Positions 1 through 8,806 of a DNA stretch of 64,000 bases are shown here, in pieces; the first letter of the stretch is position 1; each line of letters starts with the position of its first letter. The notes below the pieces were generated by a model. The model was not told the DNA's origin, did no database searches, and was given only the letters and a program-made list of their open reading frames with translations. The DNA is taken from assembly GCA_963728855.1 (NCBI GenBank), contig CAVSLN010000007.1:682001-746000 (forward strand), written 5' to 3'. The position numbers and the translations under genes are program-made. This DNA comes from AC-43 sp963728855. GTDB lineage: Bacteria; Actinomycetota; Actinomycetes; Mycobacteriales; Micromonosporaceae.

Positions 1-638
1 GGGTGCCCACCGACGCGACCTTCGTGTCGCTGCGTCAGACGTCATCGTCTTCCCTTCGAATTCGACCTTGGCTCTCATGACTGCCGTCCGATGACGGCAT
101 CCAAGGAGTAAATCATCGAAGGTTGTGAATGTATAGCCGAAATTACGGTAATCAATCCTGTTAGTTTCTTGGGAGGGCCCCCGGTGGCAAGACGAATACG
201 GACGGCGATCGGATGACGGCTGTTGACGCGGATAGCATGCGGTTCGTAACAGTACGACGACGGCCCACGCTACGCTAGGGCGGTCAGCGGCGGTCCAGCC
301 CGGGCGAGTCGATATCCCGAATCGGTTGGGCCAACCAATATCAATTTAGAATCGTGATTATGTGCGCCGATCGCGGACGCGTTGTGAACAACCGGATACG
401 TAACGTGTAAACACGCGGTCTTCATGGCGTTGGCTCGGCTCATGACACTACCCCGTGGCCATTTACTGGCAAGGGCAACTTCGCTGGCTAACGATTCACC
501 GCCCGGTAGGGTACGTCTTACTGTCCGGTAGGGCCGGTGAGGTGGGGCGCGGCCAATAGCGCACTCACCACGGAGCAATGCTCTCGTCTGTCGGTGTCGC
601 CGTCAAGAGCGCCGCTCTCGACCTGATACGGTGCTTCC
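1..638. other. Non-coding stretch before the TetR gene
   Basis: I see no convincing gene here. Base composition is less GC-rich than in the rest of the window. A perfect 7-bp hairpin lies at 82-99 (TGCCGTC, loop CGAT, GACGGCA) but lacks the T-run of a classical terminator. A short open frame runs from GTG at 3 to a stop near 80 and could be the tail of a gene beginning outside the window. The minus-strand frame across 270-578 lacks a ribosome site and a protein-like composition. Confidence 0.4.
627..632 (+). promoter_or_regulatory. -10 element TACGGT, leaderless start of the TetR gene
   Basis: TACGGT ends six bases before the GTG at 639, so the predicted transcription start coincides with the start codon. 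This is the usual geometry of actinobacterial leaderless mRNAs. No purine-rich ribosome site precedes the GTG, and no clear -35 box is visible. Confidence 0.4.
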
Positions 639-1340
639 GTGAACGCCGGACGAAGCGCGCGGGAACGGGTCCGGGCGGAGCTGACCCGGGAGATCACCGG
701 GATCGCCCGCCGGCAGCTGGCGACCGACGGGGCGGCCGGGCTGTCACTGCGCGCGGTGGCCCGCGAGATGGGCATGGTGTCCTCGGCGATCTACCGGTAC
801 TTCCCGAGCCGCGACGAGCTGCTCACCGTGCTGATCATCGAGGGGTACACCGCGATCGCCGAGGCGGTCGAGTCCGCCGACGCCGGCCGGGCCCGCGAGG
901 ACCACGTCGGGCGCTGGCGCGCCGTCGCCCACGCGGTACGGGACTGGGCGCTCGCCCACCCGCACGAGTACGCGCTGCTGTACGGCTCACCCGTGCCTGG
1001 CTACCACGCCCCCGTGGACACGGTCGGCCCGGCGACCCGCATCGCGGCCACCTACGGCCGGGTCATCGCCGACGCGTACGCCGCCGGCGCGCTGCGGCCA
1101 CCGGACATCTGCCCGCCGCCGCCCGAGCCCGTACGCGCCGACCTGGCCCGGGTGGCCGAGGCCGTGCTGCCCGGCGTACCGGACGACGTGGTGGTACGGG
1201 CGCTGTCGGCGTGGACCAACCTCTTCGGCGTCGTGAGCTTCGAGCTGTTCGGGCAGTTCAACAACGTGATCCTCGACGCGGCGCCGCACTACGAGTACCT
1301 GGTCACCTGCCTCGGCCGGTACGTGGGCCTGGCGACCTAG
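639..1340 (+). CDS. TetR/AcrR family transcriptional regulator
   Basis: This 233-residue protein is a one-component DNA-binding repressor or activator. The N-terminal helix-turn-helix covers about residues 10-60 and includes the family signature SLRAVAREMG, then SAIYRYFPSRDELL. The rest is an all-helical ligand and dimer domain of the WHG type, with HPHEYALLYG and WTNLFGVVSFELFG stretches. The GTG start fits a leaderless transcript. The gene converges on cbiX with only 25 bases between stops, and nothing links it to cobalamin. The ligand and targets are unknown. The family call is firm. Confidence 0.88.
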   Translation: MNAGRSARERVRAELTREITGIARRQLATDGAAGLSLRAVAREMGMVSSAIYRYFPSRDELLTVLIIEGYTAIAEAVESADAGRAREDHVGRWRAVAHAVRDWALAHPHEYALLYGSPVPGYHAPVDTVGPATRIAATYGRVIADAYAAGALRPPDICPPPPEPVRADLARVAEAVLPGVPDDVVVRALSAWTNLFGVVSFELFGQFNNVILDAAPHYEYLVTCLGRYVGLAT

Positions 1341-1365
1341 CCGCCGCTGCGGTCCCCGGCCGCGG

Positions 1366-2223
1366 TCAGTGCCGATGCCCGGGGTCGTCCGGGTGGTCGT
1401 GCGGCAGCTGGGGCTGGCCGACCCGGTGCTCGTGGCCGGGCAGGGACACCCGGTACAGGCAGGTGTCGCAGTTGACCCGGACGTCGCCGGCGAGGGCCTC
1501 CGCGTACCGCTCGGCGACCAGGCCGGCGAGCTCGTCGCAGTCGCCGATGACGTCGGCCGCGCGTACCTCGACGTCGGGGTGGTCCGCCGCCCAGGCGGCC
1601 GCCTGGGCGGCCACCCGCCGCGGCAGCACCCCGGTGAACAGGAAGTACGGCAGCACGACCACGCGCCGGGCGCCGAGCCGCCGGCACCGGTCCAGCCCCG
1701 CGCCCACCCCGGGCCCGGCGAGCGAGACGAACGCGTACTCCACCCCGCCGACCGGAGTGGTCTCGGCCAGCAGCCGGGCCACCTTGGCCACCTCCGCGTT
1801 GGCGTCCGGGTCGGTGGAGCCGCGCCCGACCAGCAGCACGGTGGCGTCCGCGCCGGCCGCGCCGAGCCGCTCGCGCAGCACGGCGAGCAGGGCCGGGTGC
1901 GGCCCGAGCGGCCGGCCGTAGGCCACCCGCAGGCCGGGGTGGCGGTGCCGTTCCCGGTGCAGGGCCGCGGGTATGTCACCCTTCGCGTGCCCGGCCGCCA
2001 CCAGCATGAGGGGTACGGCCACGAGCGCGCCGCTCCCGTCCGCCACCAGGTCGGCGACCGCCTCGGCCAGTGGTGGGGCGGACAGCTCGATGAACCCGCC
2101 CCCGACGGGTACCGGCGCGAGCCGCTTGCCCACCCGCCGCACCAGGTCCAGGAACTGCGCGGCCCCCTCGGGGTCGGCGCTGCCGTGCCCGACGATGACC
2201 AGCCCGTGGTGCGGTTCCGCCAT
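1366..2223 (-). CDS. cbiX: Sirohydrochlorin cobaltochelatase, two-domain CbiX
   Basis: This 285-residue protein would insert Co2+ into sirohydrochlorin, the first committed step of early-cobalt (anaerobic-type) cobalamin synthesis. The N-terminal half has the chelatase signature VGHGSADP (His at about 13) and a second His in AAGHAKGD. The C-terminal half repeats the fold (VGRGSTDPDAN, then PYFLFTGVL) but lacks both histidines, so only the first half is likely catalytic. The tail carries a CDTC motif and a His/Asp-rich end (HDHPDDPGHRH), resembling the metal-binding ends of long CbiX proteins. It starts 11 bases after cobH stops and is the last gene of the operon. Confidence 0.88.
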   Translation of the reverse strand: MAEPHHGLVIVGHGSADPEGAAQFLDLVRRVGKRLAPVPVGGGFIELSAPPLAEAVADLVADGSGALVAVPLMLVAAGHAKGDIPAALHRERHRHPGLRVAYGRPLGPHPALLAVLRERLGAAGADATVLLVGRGSTDPDANAEVAKVARLLAETTPVGGVEYAFVSLAGPGVGAGLDRCRRLGARRVVVLPYFLFTGVLPRRVAAQAAAWAADHPDVEVRAADVIGDCDELAGLVAERYAEALAGDVRVNCDTCLYRVSLPGHEHRVGQPQLPHDHPDDPGHRH

Positions 2224-2234
2224 GCCTGCCGCCC

Positions 2235-2849
2235 TCACGCGGGCACCTCCCCGTAGAGCAGGGCGTTGACCGTGGCGGCCGCGACCGGCGAGCCGCCCCG
2301 GGCGCTGACGTTGCTGACCTGGGGCAGGCCGCTGGCGCGCAGCGCGGCCTTCGCCTCGACCGCGCCGACGTACCCGACCGGGAAGCCGACCACCAGCGCC
2401 GGCCGGACATCGAGGCTGGTCAGTTCGGTAAGGCGGAGCAGCTCGGCGAGGGCCGTCGGGGCGTTGCCGAAGGCCCAGACCCCGCCCGGCGGTACGCGGT
2501 CGGCCGCCAGCCGGATCGCGGCGGCCGAGCGGGTGAGCCCGGTCTCGCGGGCCAGCTCCGCGGCCTCGGCGCCGCCGACAAGGCACAGCGAGGGGTAGCG
2601 GGTGATCCCGGCCGCGACCATCGTGGCGTCGACCACGAGGGGCGCGCCGTGGGCGAGCGCCTCGGCGCCTTCGGTGAGCGCCCGCTCGTCGGCCATGAGG
2701 TCGGCCAGCCAGGCCGGGTCGGCGGTCGTGTGGACGATGCGCTCGGCGACCGTACGGGTGCGGGGCGGCAGCCCTCGAGTGTCCACTGTGGACCGGAGGA
2801 TCCGGTACGACTCCAGCTCGATCGGGTGTACGGTGCGCGACGCGGTCAT
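2235..2849 (-). CDS. cobH: Precorrin-8X methylmutase (CobH/CbiC)
   Basis: CobH moves the C11 methyl group of precorrin-8X to C12, giving hydrogenobyrinic acid (or the cobalt form). The 204-residue product shows IELESYRILRS, ERIVHTTADP, the VVDATMVAAGI stretch and the VGFPVGYVGAVEAK motif expected of the family, and has the usual length. The ATG at 2849 was chosen over upstream in-frame codons because family homology begins there. Residues STVD near the N-terminus are encoded by one exact copy of the 13-bp palindrome found across this cluster. The ferredoxin gene lies 58 bases upstream. Confidence 0.92.
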   Translation of the reverse strand: MTASRTVHPIELESYRILRSTVDTRGLPPRTRTVAERIVHTTADPAWLADLMADERALTEGAEALAHGAPLVVDATMVAAGITRYPSLCLVGGAEAAELARETGLTRSAAAIRLAADRVPPGGVWAFGNAPTALAELLRLTELTSLDVRPALVVGFPVGYVGAVEAKAALRASGLPQVSNVSARGGSPVAAATVNALLYGEVPA

Positions 2850-2907
2850 CCGGCGAACCGCCGGTCCAGGCGGCACTCGGGCCGGGTCCACGGTCCACTG
2901 TAGACAT

Positions 2908-3108
2908 CTACCACTCGTGCTCCTCCTCGTTACCGGCCGGCCAGGTGATCGCGTCCGCCGGGCAGATCTCCACGCACTCGGCGCAGCCGGTGCACAGGTC
3001 AGGGCGGCAGGTGAGCCGGCCGCCGACCGGGCGGATCGCATGCGTGGGGCAGGTGAGCAGGCAGGCACCGCAGCCCGTACAGGCAGGAGTGAAGGCTACC
3101 GCGACCAT
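2908..3108 (-). CDS. Small 2[4Fe-4S] ferredoxin
   Basis: This 66-residue protein has two clusters of cysteines, CTGCGACLLTCP and CTGCAECVEICP, the classical bacterial 2[4Fe-4S] pattern. Lying between cobJ and cobH (14 bases after cobJ stops), it probably supplies electrons to a redox step of corrin synthesis, such as a reductase or cobalt reduction; the partner is not evident. The ATG at 3108 is assumed; a GTG a few codons upstream in the same frame is possible. It could instead serve an unrelated oxidoreductase, but its place inside the operon argues against that. Confidence 0.88.
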   Translation of the reverse strand: MVAVAFTPACTGCGACLLTCPTHAIRPVGGRLTCRPDLCTGCAECVEICPADAITWPAGNEEEHEW

Positions 3109-3122
3109 CGGTTCGCCCGGGC

Positions 3123-4844
3123 TCACGCAAGCCACCGGTACCCCCGCGCGGTCACCATCCGGCGGCTCACCACGCGGGTCTGCGCCGAACCGACCAGGAC
3201 GACCGTCCGCATGTCCACTGTGGACTGTCGATCGGCGAGCGCGCCGAGCGTGGTGAGGGTGACCCGCTCGTCGGGCCGGGTGGCGTCGCGGACCAGGCCG
3301 ACCGGCGTGCTCGCCGGCCGTGCCCCGGTGAGGATCTCGACGGCGCGCGCGAACGGCTCGGTACGCCGCGCGCTGCGCGGGTTGTACAGGCACAGCACCA
3401 GGTCGGCGGCGGCCAGCGCGCGCAGCCGTCCCTCGATGACCGGCCACGGCGTGTGCAGGTCGGACAGGGACAGGTACGCGTGGTCGTGGCCCAGCGGCGC
3501 ACCGAGCAGCGCGGCGGCGGCGAGGGCGGCGGTGACCCCTGGTACGGCGGCCACGTCGATGTCCGCGCCGGCCACCTCGAGCGCGGGGGAGGCCATCGCG
3601 TAGACGCCGGCGTCCCCGGAACCGATGAGCGCGACGGCGTGCCCCTCGCCGGCGAGCGCGACGGCGGTACGGGCCCGCTCCTCCTCGGCGCCGAGGCCGC
3701 TGTCCAGCACGCGGGTGCCGGGGTGCAGCAGGTGGCGTACCTGGTCCACGTACTGGTCCAGCCCGACGACCACCCCGGCGCGGCGCAGCGCCTCGGTGGC
3801 CCGCGGGGTACGCAGGTCCGCCGCGCCCGGACCCAGCCCGACGACCGTCAGCCGGCCCCGCGGCACGAGCCGGGCGACCGCCACCGTGGCGTGGGCGGTG
3901 GCCCGCTTGGGGACGACCAGGTGGGCGTCCCGCCCGTGCTCGCGCGCCCCGAGCAGGGCCGCCGCCTCGGCCACGCTCGGCGTACCGACGGCCGCCCGCA
4001 CCACGTCGGACGGGCTCGGGACGTCCACTGTGGACAGTACGGCGGCCGGGAACGTCCACAGTGGCCAGTCCCGCTCGCTGGCGAGCGCGACGATGCCGGC
4101 CTCGTCGGCCTTGAGGTCCACGGTCGCCAGCGCCCGTACCGACTCCGGCGCGAGGCCGGCCGCGGCCAGCGCTTCGTCGACGAGCCCGGCCACCTCGCCG
4201 GCCGGTACGCCCCGGCTCGCGCCGACGCCGACGACCAGCGAGGGCGGCCGGTACACGAGGTCGGCGCGCACGTCGACCCGGTCCGATATCGCCAGCGTGT
4301 GGTGCCCGTCGGCGTGAGCCGGCAACGGCGGCAGCGGCCAGGTCTGGTCCGCGGCAAGGGCTATCGGGGCCCCGTCGAGCAGCGCCCGGCTCACCTCCGC
4401 GACCCGGGACCGGTCCGCGAGCCGGAACCCGAGGTCGGCGCCGAACCCGTCCAGCGCGGTCAGGCCGGCGCGGTCGGTCGCCGTGGTGACGACCGGTTCG
4501 GCGCCGAGCACCTCGGCCACCCGCTGCGCCAGCACGTTGGCCCCACCGGCGTGCCCTCCTACCAACGCGACCGCGTACCGGCCCGACTCGTCGACGCAGA
4601 CCACGCCCGGGTCGGTGTGCTTGTCGCCGAGCAGGTCCGCCAGCAGCCGTACGGTGGCTCCGGTGGCCAGGAAGCAGACCAGCGCATCGCTGTCCGTCCA
4701 AGCCTTCCGGACCTGCTCGCCAACCGGTCCACTGTGGACGGTCGTGGCGTCCGGCCAGGCGTCGGCCAGCCGTCGGGCCAGCCGGCGCCCGGCCTCGGTC
4801 GCGGTGACCAGCCCGATCCGGGCAGGTTCCCGGCCCCGTGTCAC
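3123..4844 (-). CDS. cobJ: CbiG-CobJ fusion: cobalt-precorrin-5A hydrolase / precorrin-3B C17-methyltransferase
   Basis: The 573-residue protein joins two corrin enzymes. Residues 1 to about 320 match CbiG, which opens the delta-lactone and releases acetaldehyde during ring contraction (GHAGGANVLAQRVAEVLGA, VVGVGASRGVP). From about 328 onward is the SAM-dependent C17-methyltransferase CobJ (LTVVGLGPGAADLRTP, LIGSGDAGVYAM, VPGVTAALAAAALLGAPLG, CLYNPRS). The GTG start overlaps the cobL stop in GTGA, which settles the start. Such fusions are known in actinobacteria. Two exact palindromes fall in the CbiG part and one in the CobJ part. Confidence 0.92.
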   Translation of the reverse strand: MTRGREPARIGLVTATEAGRRLARRLADAWPDATTVHSGPVGEQVRKAWTDSDALVCFLATGATVRLLADLLGDKHTDPGVVCVDESGRYAVALVGGHAGGANVLAQRVAEVLGAEPVVTTATDRAGLTALDGFGADLGFRLADRSRVAEVSRALLDGAPIALAADQTWPLPPLPAHADGHHTLAISDRVDVRADLVYRPPSLVVGVGASRGVPAGEVAGLVDEALAAAGLAPESVRALATVDLKADEAGIVALASERDWPLWTFPAAVLSTVDVPSPSDVVRAAVGTPSVAEAAALLGAREHGRDAHLVVPKRATAHATVAVARLVPRGRLTVVGLGPGAADLRTPRATEALRRAGVVVGLDQYVDQVRHLLHPGTRVLDSGLGAEEERARTAVALAGEGHAVALIGSGDAGVYAMASPALEVAGADIDVAAVPGVTAALAAAALLGAPLGHDHAYLSLSDLHTPWPVIEGRLRALAAADLVLCLYNPRSARRTEPFARAVEILTGARPASTPVGLVRDATRPDERVTLTTLGALADRQSTVDMRTVVLVGSAQTRVVSRRMVTARGYRWLA

Positions 4845-6070
4845 GGCCGGGCCCCGCTCAGCAGGAACACCGGGTTCGTGGCGGCCAGGCGTACGCCGCC
4901 GTCGGGCAGGTCGGCGAGGCGGGACGAGGAGAGCTGGACGCCCTCGACGGCGTACCCGGCGTCGTGCAGCACCGCGCGGGCGGCCACCATCCGGTCGACC
5001 GCGGCGTACGTGGCGACGATCGTCGCGGGGCGCCTCGCGGCGGCTCCCGCGAGCGCCGGTACGCCGCCGCCCCCGACGAACACCGCGTCGGGATCGGGCA
5101 GCCCGGCGTACGCCTCCGGCGCCGTACCGGTGACGACCCGTACGTCGACGCCGTGGGCGGACGCGTTGTCCGCCACCCGGGCACCCGCGTCCGGGTCGGG
5201 GTCGAGCGCGATGACGGCCGCGTGGTGCCCGGCGCACTCGACGGCGACCGAGCCGCTGCCCGTACCGACGTCCCAGACGAGCGTGCCGAGGGTGGGGCGC
5301 AGCCGGGCGAGGGCGAGCGCGCGTACCTCCCATTTGGTGATCATCGAGTCCCGGTGCGCGTAGGACTGCTCGGAGCGGGCCCAACCGTCGGCCGGCGGCG
5401 CCGCCGGTTGGTTGTGCCAGGCCGGCCCGGCGACCGGTCCGGGTCGGTGCGTGGCGCCGGACCCCGCCGAGCCGGACCGGTCGAAGGCGGCGGCGCGCCG
5501 CTCGTCGAGCACGATGACGACGTTGGGGTCGGCCCAGGTACGGGCGGCCGCGTCGGCGGGGGAGCAGCGGGTGACCCGCTCGTCCGGGGTGTTCAGCCGC
5601 TCGGCCACCACGAGCGTGCGCGTCCAGCCGGCGAGCGCGGCGCCCAGCTCGGCCGGCCCGGCGCCGGGGCCGGTCAGGACAGCAACGTTGCGCAGCGCCC
5701 GGCACGCGTTGACGGCCGGGCGCGGGTCGCGGCCGTGCGCCGACACCACGACGGCGTCGTCCCAGGGCAGCCCGAGCCGGGCGTACGCGTGCCCGACCGA
5801 CGACACGGCGGGCGCTACGGCCGGGGTGAGCCCGGCCGCCCGCAGCGCCCGGACGATGCCGAAGAACCCCGGGTCGCCGCTCGCCAGCACGGCCACCTTT
5901 CCCCGATGCGCCCGGATCTGGGCGAGCGCCGGCCCGAGCGGGCCGAGCACGACCGTCCGCGCTCTCGTGTCCACTGTGGACAGATGCCGGGCCGCGCCGA
6001 CCACGAGGGTGGCGTCGCCGAGGTCCGGCCGCACGGTGGGATCCATGCCGATCACCGTGATGTCGCTCAT
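4841..6070 (-). CDS. cobL: Precorrin-6Y C5,15-methyltransferase, decarboxylating (CobL)
   Basis: This 409-residue bifunctional enzyme methylates C5 and C15 and removes the C12 acetate carboxyl. The N-terminal CbiE-like tetrapyrrole methylase domain has VAVLASGDPGFFGIVRAL and AHGRDPRPAV. After a Pro/Ala-rich linker, the CbiT-like domain begins near DSMITKWEVRALAL and shows the SAM-binding loop VWDVGTGSGSVAVE. Both neighbours overlap by four bases (ATGA with cbiD, GTGA with cobJ). The extreme N-terminus is shorter than in many homologues. An exact palindrome lies in the N-terminal domain, encoding STVD. Confidence 0.92.
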   Translation of the reverse strand: MSDITVIGMDPTVRPDLGDATLVVGAARHLSTVDTRARTVVLGPLGPALAQIRAHRGKVAVLASGDPGFFGIVRALRAAGLTPAVAPAVSSVGHAYARLGLPWDDAVVVSAHGRDPRPAVNACRALRNVAVLTGPGAGPAELGAALAGWTRTLVVAERLNTPDERVTRCSPADAAARTWADPNVVIVLDERRAAAFDRSGSAGSGATHRPGPVAGPAWHNQPAAPPADGWARSEQSYAHRDSMITKWEVRALALARLRPTLGTLVWDVGTGSGSVAVECAGHHAAVIALDPDPDAGARVADNASAHGVDVRVVTGTAPEAYAGLPDPDAVFVGGGGVPALAGAAARRPATIVATYAAVDRMVAARAVLHDAGYAVEGVQLSSSRLADLPDGGVRLAATNPVFLLSGARP

Positions 6071-7293
6071 GGGGCCACCCACTCCGGGCGGGTGGCGGCG
6101 ACGACGGTACGGCCGGCGAAGTCCACCATCGCCACGTCCACGGCCAGCCGGCCGCCGGTGAACCGGCGCAGTACCTCGGCCACCCGGGCGCACAGCAGGT
6201 CGCCGGCCGGCCGGAGCAGCCCCGAGTCGTGCCACAGCTCGTACGCGTGCCGGGCGGTGTTGGCCCGCTCGACCGGACCGGGGTCGCCGCCCACCTCCGC
6301 CGTCACCCGGCCGAGGAGGGAGGTGTCCACAGTGGACCGGGTGTAGTGCGTCATCAGTACGCCGGCCGCGAGCTTGGTGAGCTTGCCGACCATGCCGACG
6401 AACACGACCCGCCCCATGCCTCCCGTGACCGCCTCCCGCAGCGCCGCTCCGGTGAAGTCGCCGACCTCGACGAAGCACACCTCGGCCAGGTCGGGCAGCA
6501 GCGCCATGGCTCCCGCCTCGGTACGGCCGCCCGTGCACAGCACGACCGTGTGCTCGCCCTGCGCCGCGGCGACCCGTACGGCCTGCACGACGCTCGCCCG
6601 CCAGGACGCGGTCGAGAACGGCCGGACGATGCCGGTGGTACCCAGGATCGAGATGCCGCCGAGGATGCCGAGCCGCCGGTTGGTGGTCTTGCGCGCCATC
6701 CGCTCGCCATCCGGCACGCTCACCACGACCCGGACCCCCCGGTCGCCGACCACCTCGGTGACCGCCTGGCTGATCATCGCGCGCGGTACCGGGTTGATCG
6801 CCGGGCCGCCGACCGGCAGGCCGAGCCCGGGCCTGGTGACCGTGCCGACGCCCTCGCCACCGGCCAGCTCCACGCCCGTACCGTCGCGCCAGGACACCGT
6901 GGCGGTCAGGTGCGCGCCGTGCGTGACGTCGGGATCGTCGCCCGCGTCCTTGACGACGACCGCCTCGGCGAGCGTTGCCGCGGAGGCGCCGGTGAAGCCG
7001 CATCGGGCGACCGCGAACGTCACCCGGCGCCCCGAGGGCAGCCCGACCTCGACCCAGGCCGGAGGCCGGCGCCGGGCCAGCAGGAGTGCGGCGGCCTTGG
7101 CGGCGGCGCTCGCGCAGGTACCCGTCGTCCAGCCGGTACGCAGTGCGGCCGGCCGTACCTTCGCGGTGCGGGGCAGGTCCGGCTCGCGCAGTTCGGGCAG
7201 ATCGTGAGCCGGCACTTGGGCCGGATCAGCAAGGCGGCGTTCTTCGTGAGCCGGCACTTGGGCCGGATCAGCAGGGCGGCGTTTATCCGTCAC
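6067..7293 (-). CDS. cbiD: Cobalt-precorrin-5B C1-methyltransferase (CbiD)
   Basis: The 408-residue product is CbiD, which methylates C1 in the oxygen-independent route. It has the family hallmarks LRTGWTTGTCASAAAKAA, the GGEGVGTVTRPGL loop, the GILGGISILGTTGI stretch and LMTHYTRS near the C-terminus. GTG at 7293 overlaps the cobM stop (GTGA). Ahead of the conserved domain there are about 35 extra residues containing a tandem 14-residue duplication (RRPADPAQVPAHEE, then RRLADPAQVPAHDL), reflecting a 42-bp DNA repeat. The domain could also start downstream of the repeat. CbiD with late-insertion CobN makes this pathway a hybrid. Confidence 0.92.
   Translation of the reverse strand: MTDKRRPADPAQVPAHEERRLADPAQVPAHDLPELREPDLPRTAKVRPAALRTGWTTGTCASAAAKAAALLLARRRPPAWVEVGLPSGRRVTFAVARCGFTGASAATLAEAVVVKDAGDDPDVTHGAHLTATVSWRDGTGVELAGGEGVGTVTRPGLGLPVGGPAINPVPRAMISQAVTEVVGDRGVRVVVSVPDGERMARKTTNRRLGILGGISILGTTGIVRPFSTASWRASVVQAVRVAAAQGEHTVVLCTGGRTEAGAMALLPDLAEVCFVEVGDFTGAALREAVTGGMGRVVFVGMVGKLTKLAAGVLMTHYTRSTVDTSLLGRVTAEVGGDPGPVERANTARHAYELWHDSGLLRPAGDLLCARVAEVLRRFTGGRLAVDVAMVDFAGRTVVAATRPEWVAP
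7204..7287. repeat. 42-bp tandem duplication in the 5' end of cbiD
   Basis: Two nearly identical 42-bp copies start at 7204 and 7246; both begin GTGAGCCGGCACTTGGGCC on the plus strand. The period is a multiple of three, so the duplication adds 14 residues to CbiD without breaking the frame. Confidence 0.85.
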
Positions 7294-8078
7294 GGTTGTT
7301 CCCGCAACGCGGCCCGGGCAGCCGGGTCGGCCCGCCGGTGGCCGTGGAAGTGCCCGGGGTGGTAGAGGTGGCTGCGGGTACCGGTGGCGGCCAGCGCCGG
7401 CCCGACGAGGAACAACGTGTGCTTCCAGAACCGTTGCCCCCTAACGGTTTCCGCCAGCGTGTCGAGCGTGCACCAGAGCACCTGCTCCTCGGGCCACGAG
7501 ACGGCGTGCGCCACGACGACCGGGGTGTCCGGCGGGTACCCGCCGCGCGCCAGTTCGGTGGCGAGCTGTCCGGCCCGGGCGGCGGACAGGAAGACGGCCA
7601 TGGTCGTACCGTGCCGGGCCAGCTCCGCGATGCTCTCCCCGTCCGGCATCGGGGTCTTGCCGCCTTCGAGCCGGGTGAGGATCACCGACTGGGCCACCCG
7701 CGGTACGGTCAGCTCCCGCTGTACCGCCGCCGCCGCGGCCGCGTACGCCGAGACCCCGGGCACCACGCGCACCTCGAGCCCGAGCGCCCGGGCCGCCTCG
7801 ATCTGCTCCTGCATCGCGCCCCACAGCGCCGGGTCGCCCGAGTGCAGCCGGGCCACGTCCAGCCCGTCCCGGGCCGCCCGCGCGTACAGGGCGACGGTGT
7901 CCTCCAGGGTCAGCTCGGCGGAGTCGACGATCTCGGCGCCGTCGCGCGCGTACCCGAGCACGTCGGGGTGCACCAGGCTGGCCGCCCACACCACGATGTC
8001 GGCCGCCTCGATGGCGCGGATCCCGCGCAACGTCACCAGATCCGCCGCGCCAGGCCCGGCGCCGACAAACGTGATCAC
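7290..8078 (-). CDS. cobM: Precorrin-4 C11-methyltransferase (CobM)
   Basis: CobM transfers a methyl group from SAM to C11 of precorrin-4. The 262-residue protein has the glycine-rich start FVGAGPGAADLVTLRG, the motif LHSGDPALWGAMQEQ, VVPGVSAYAAAAAAV and QSVILTRLEGGKTPMP, all diagnostic for CobM/CbiF. The GTG at 8078 gives a GTGA overlap with cobI and places the domain at residue 1. The C-terminal dozen residues are basic and histidine-rich. This is one of the few operon genes without a palindrome copy. Confidence 0.93.
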   Translation of the reverse strand: MITFVGAGPGAADLVTLRGIRAIEAADIVVWAASLVHPDVLGYARDGAEIVDSAELTLEDTVALYARAARDGLDVARLHSGDPALWGAMQEQIEAARALGLEVRVVPGVSAYAAAAAAVQRELTVPRVAQSVILTRLEGGKTPMPDGESIAELARHGTTMAVFLSAARAGQLATELARGGYPPDTPVVVAHAVSWPEEQVLWCTLDTLAETVRGQRFWKHTLFLVGPALAATGTRSHLYHPGHFHGHRRADPAARAALREQP

Positions 8079-8806
8079 AGCGCGCCTCCCCGGGTCGACC
8101 GGCGTGGTGGAACCACCACAGTGGACAGATAAGGGGCCGGGCCGGGGTCCACTGTGGACAGTGGCCGGACGTCCTGGTCGGGCAGGCCGAGGTGGGAACC
8201 GTACACGGCGTCGTCCAGGCGCCCGGCCTCGGCGAGGCACGCCCGTACCGCGTCGAGGTGCCGGCCCGCCTTGTAGGCCACCACCGTGCCGTGCGGCGCG
8301 TACGCCAGGGCCGTTCGCATCGGTTCAATTTCCCGCGCCAGCGGCACCAGGACGAGCGGCTCGGTCCCCTCGACGAGCGGGACGCCGGCCGACGCGGCCA
8401 GTGCCTGCATCGCGGTGACCCCCGGGACGGTGTCCACGGCGAGCCCCGGCACGAGCCCGGCGACGGTCTGCGCGAGGTACCCGAACGTCGAGTACACGTT
8501 CGGGTCCCCGATCGTCGCGAAGGCCGCCGTGCCCCGGGAGGACCGCAGCCACGAGGCGACCCGGGCGCCGGCCGCGTCCCAGTGCCGTTCCCGGCGTGCG
8601 GCGTCGGTACGCTCGTTGAGGGCGAAGACGAGCCGCTCGACCCGGGACTCCGGTACGTGCGCCCGGACGATCGCCTCGGCCCGCCCGGCCTCGTCCAGTC
8701 CCAGGGTCGGGACGAACACCCGCCCGGCCTCCCGCAGCACCGTCAATGCCCGCAGGGTCACCAGGTCCGGGTCGCCGGGGCCCACGCCCACTCCGGTCAG
8801 CCGCAT
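8075..8806 (-). CDS. cobI: Precorrin-2 C20-methyltransferase (CobI)
   Basis: CobI methylates precorrin-2 (or cobalt-factor II) at C20. The 243-residue product starts MRLTGVGVGPGDPDLVTLRAL, and has TIGDPNVYSTFGYLA and VDTVPGVTAMQALAAS, the expected motifs of this methylase branch. It overlaps cobB by ten bases and cobM by four. The last 25 residues contain one exact palindrome at 8147 (STVDPGPAP) and a degenerate one about 30 bases away (STVVVP), so the tail may have been remodelled by this repeat. Confidence 0.92.
   Translation of the reverse strand: MRLTGVGVGPGDPDLVTLRALTVLREAGRVFVPTLGLDEAGRAEAIVRAHVPESRVERLVFALNERTDAARRERHWDAAGARVASWLRSSRGTAAFATIGDPNVYSTFGYLAQTVAGLVPGLAVDTVPGVTAMQALAASAGVPLVEGTEPLVLVPLAREIEPMRTALAYAPHGTVVAYKAGRHLDAVRACLAEAGRLDDAVYGSHLGLPDQDVRPLSTVDPGPAPYLSTVVVPPRRSTRGGAL

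Noticed and set aside
270..775. Minus-strand frames near the left end
   Set aside because: No ribosome site, no domain, and unlikely amino acid composition.
578..1921. Long plus-strand frame across the TetR gene and cbiX
   Set aside because: It is an Arg/Pro-rich shadow frame of GC-rich DNA; the TetR frame at 639 has family motifs.
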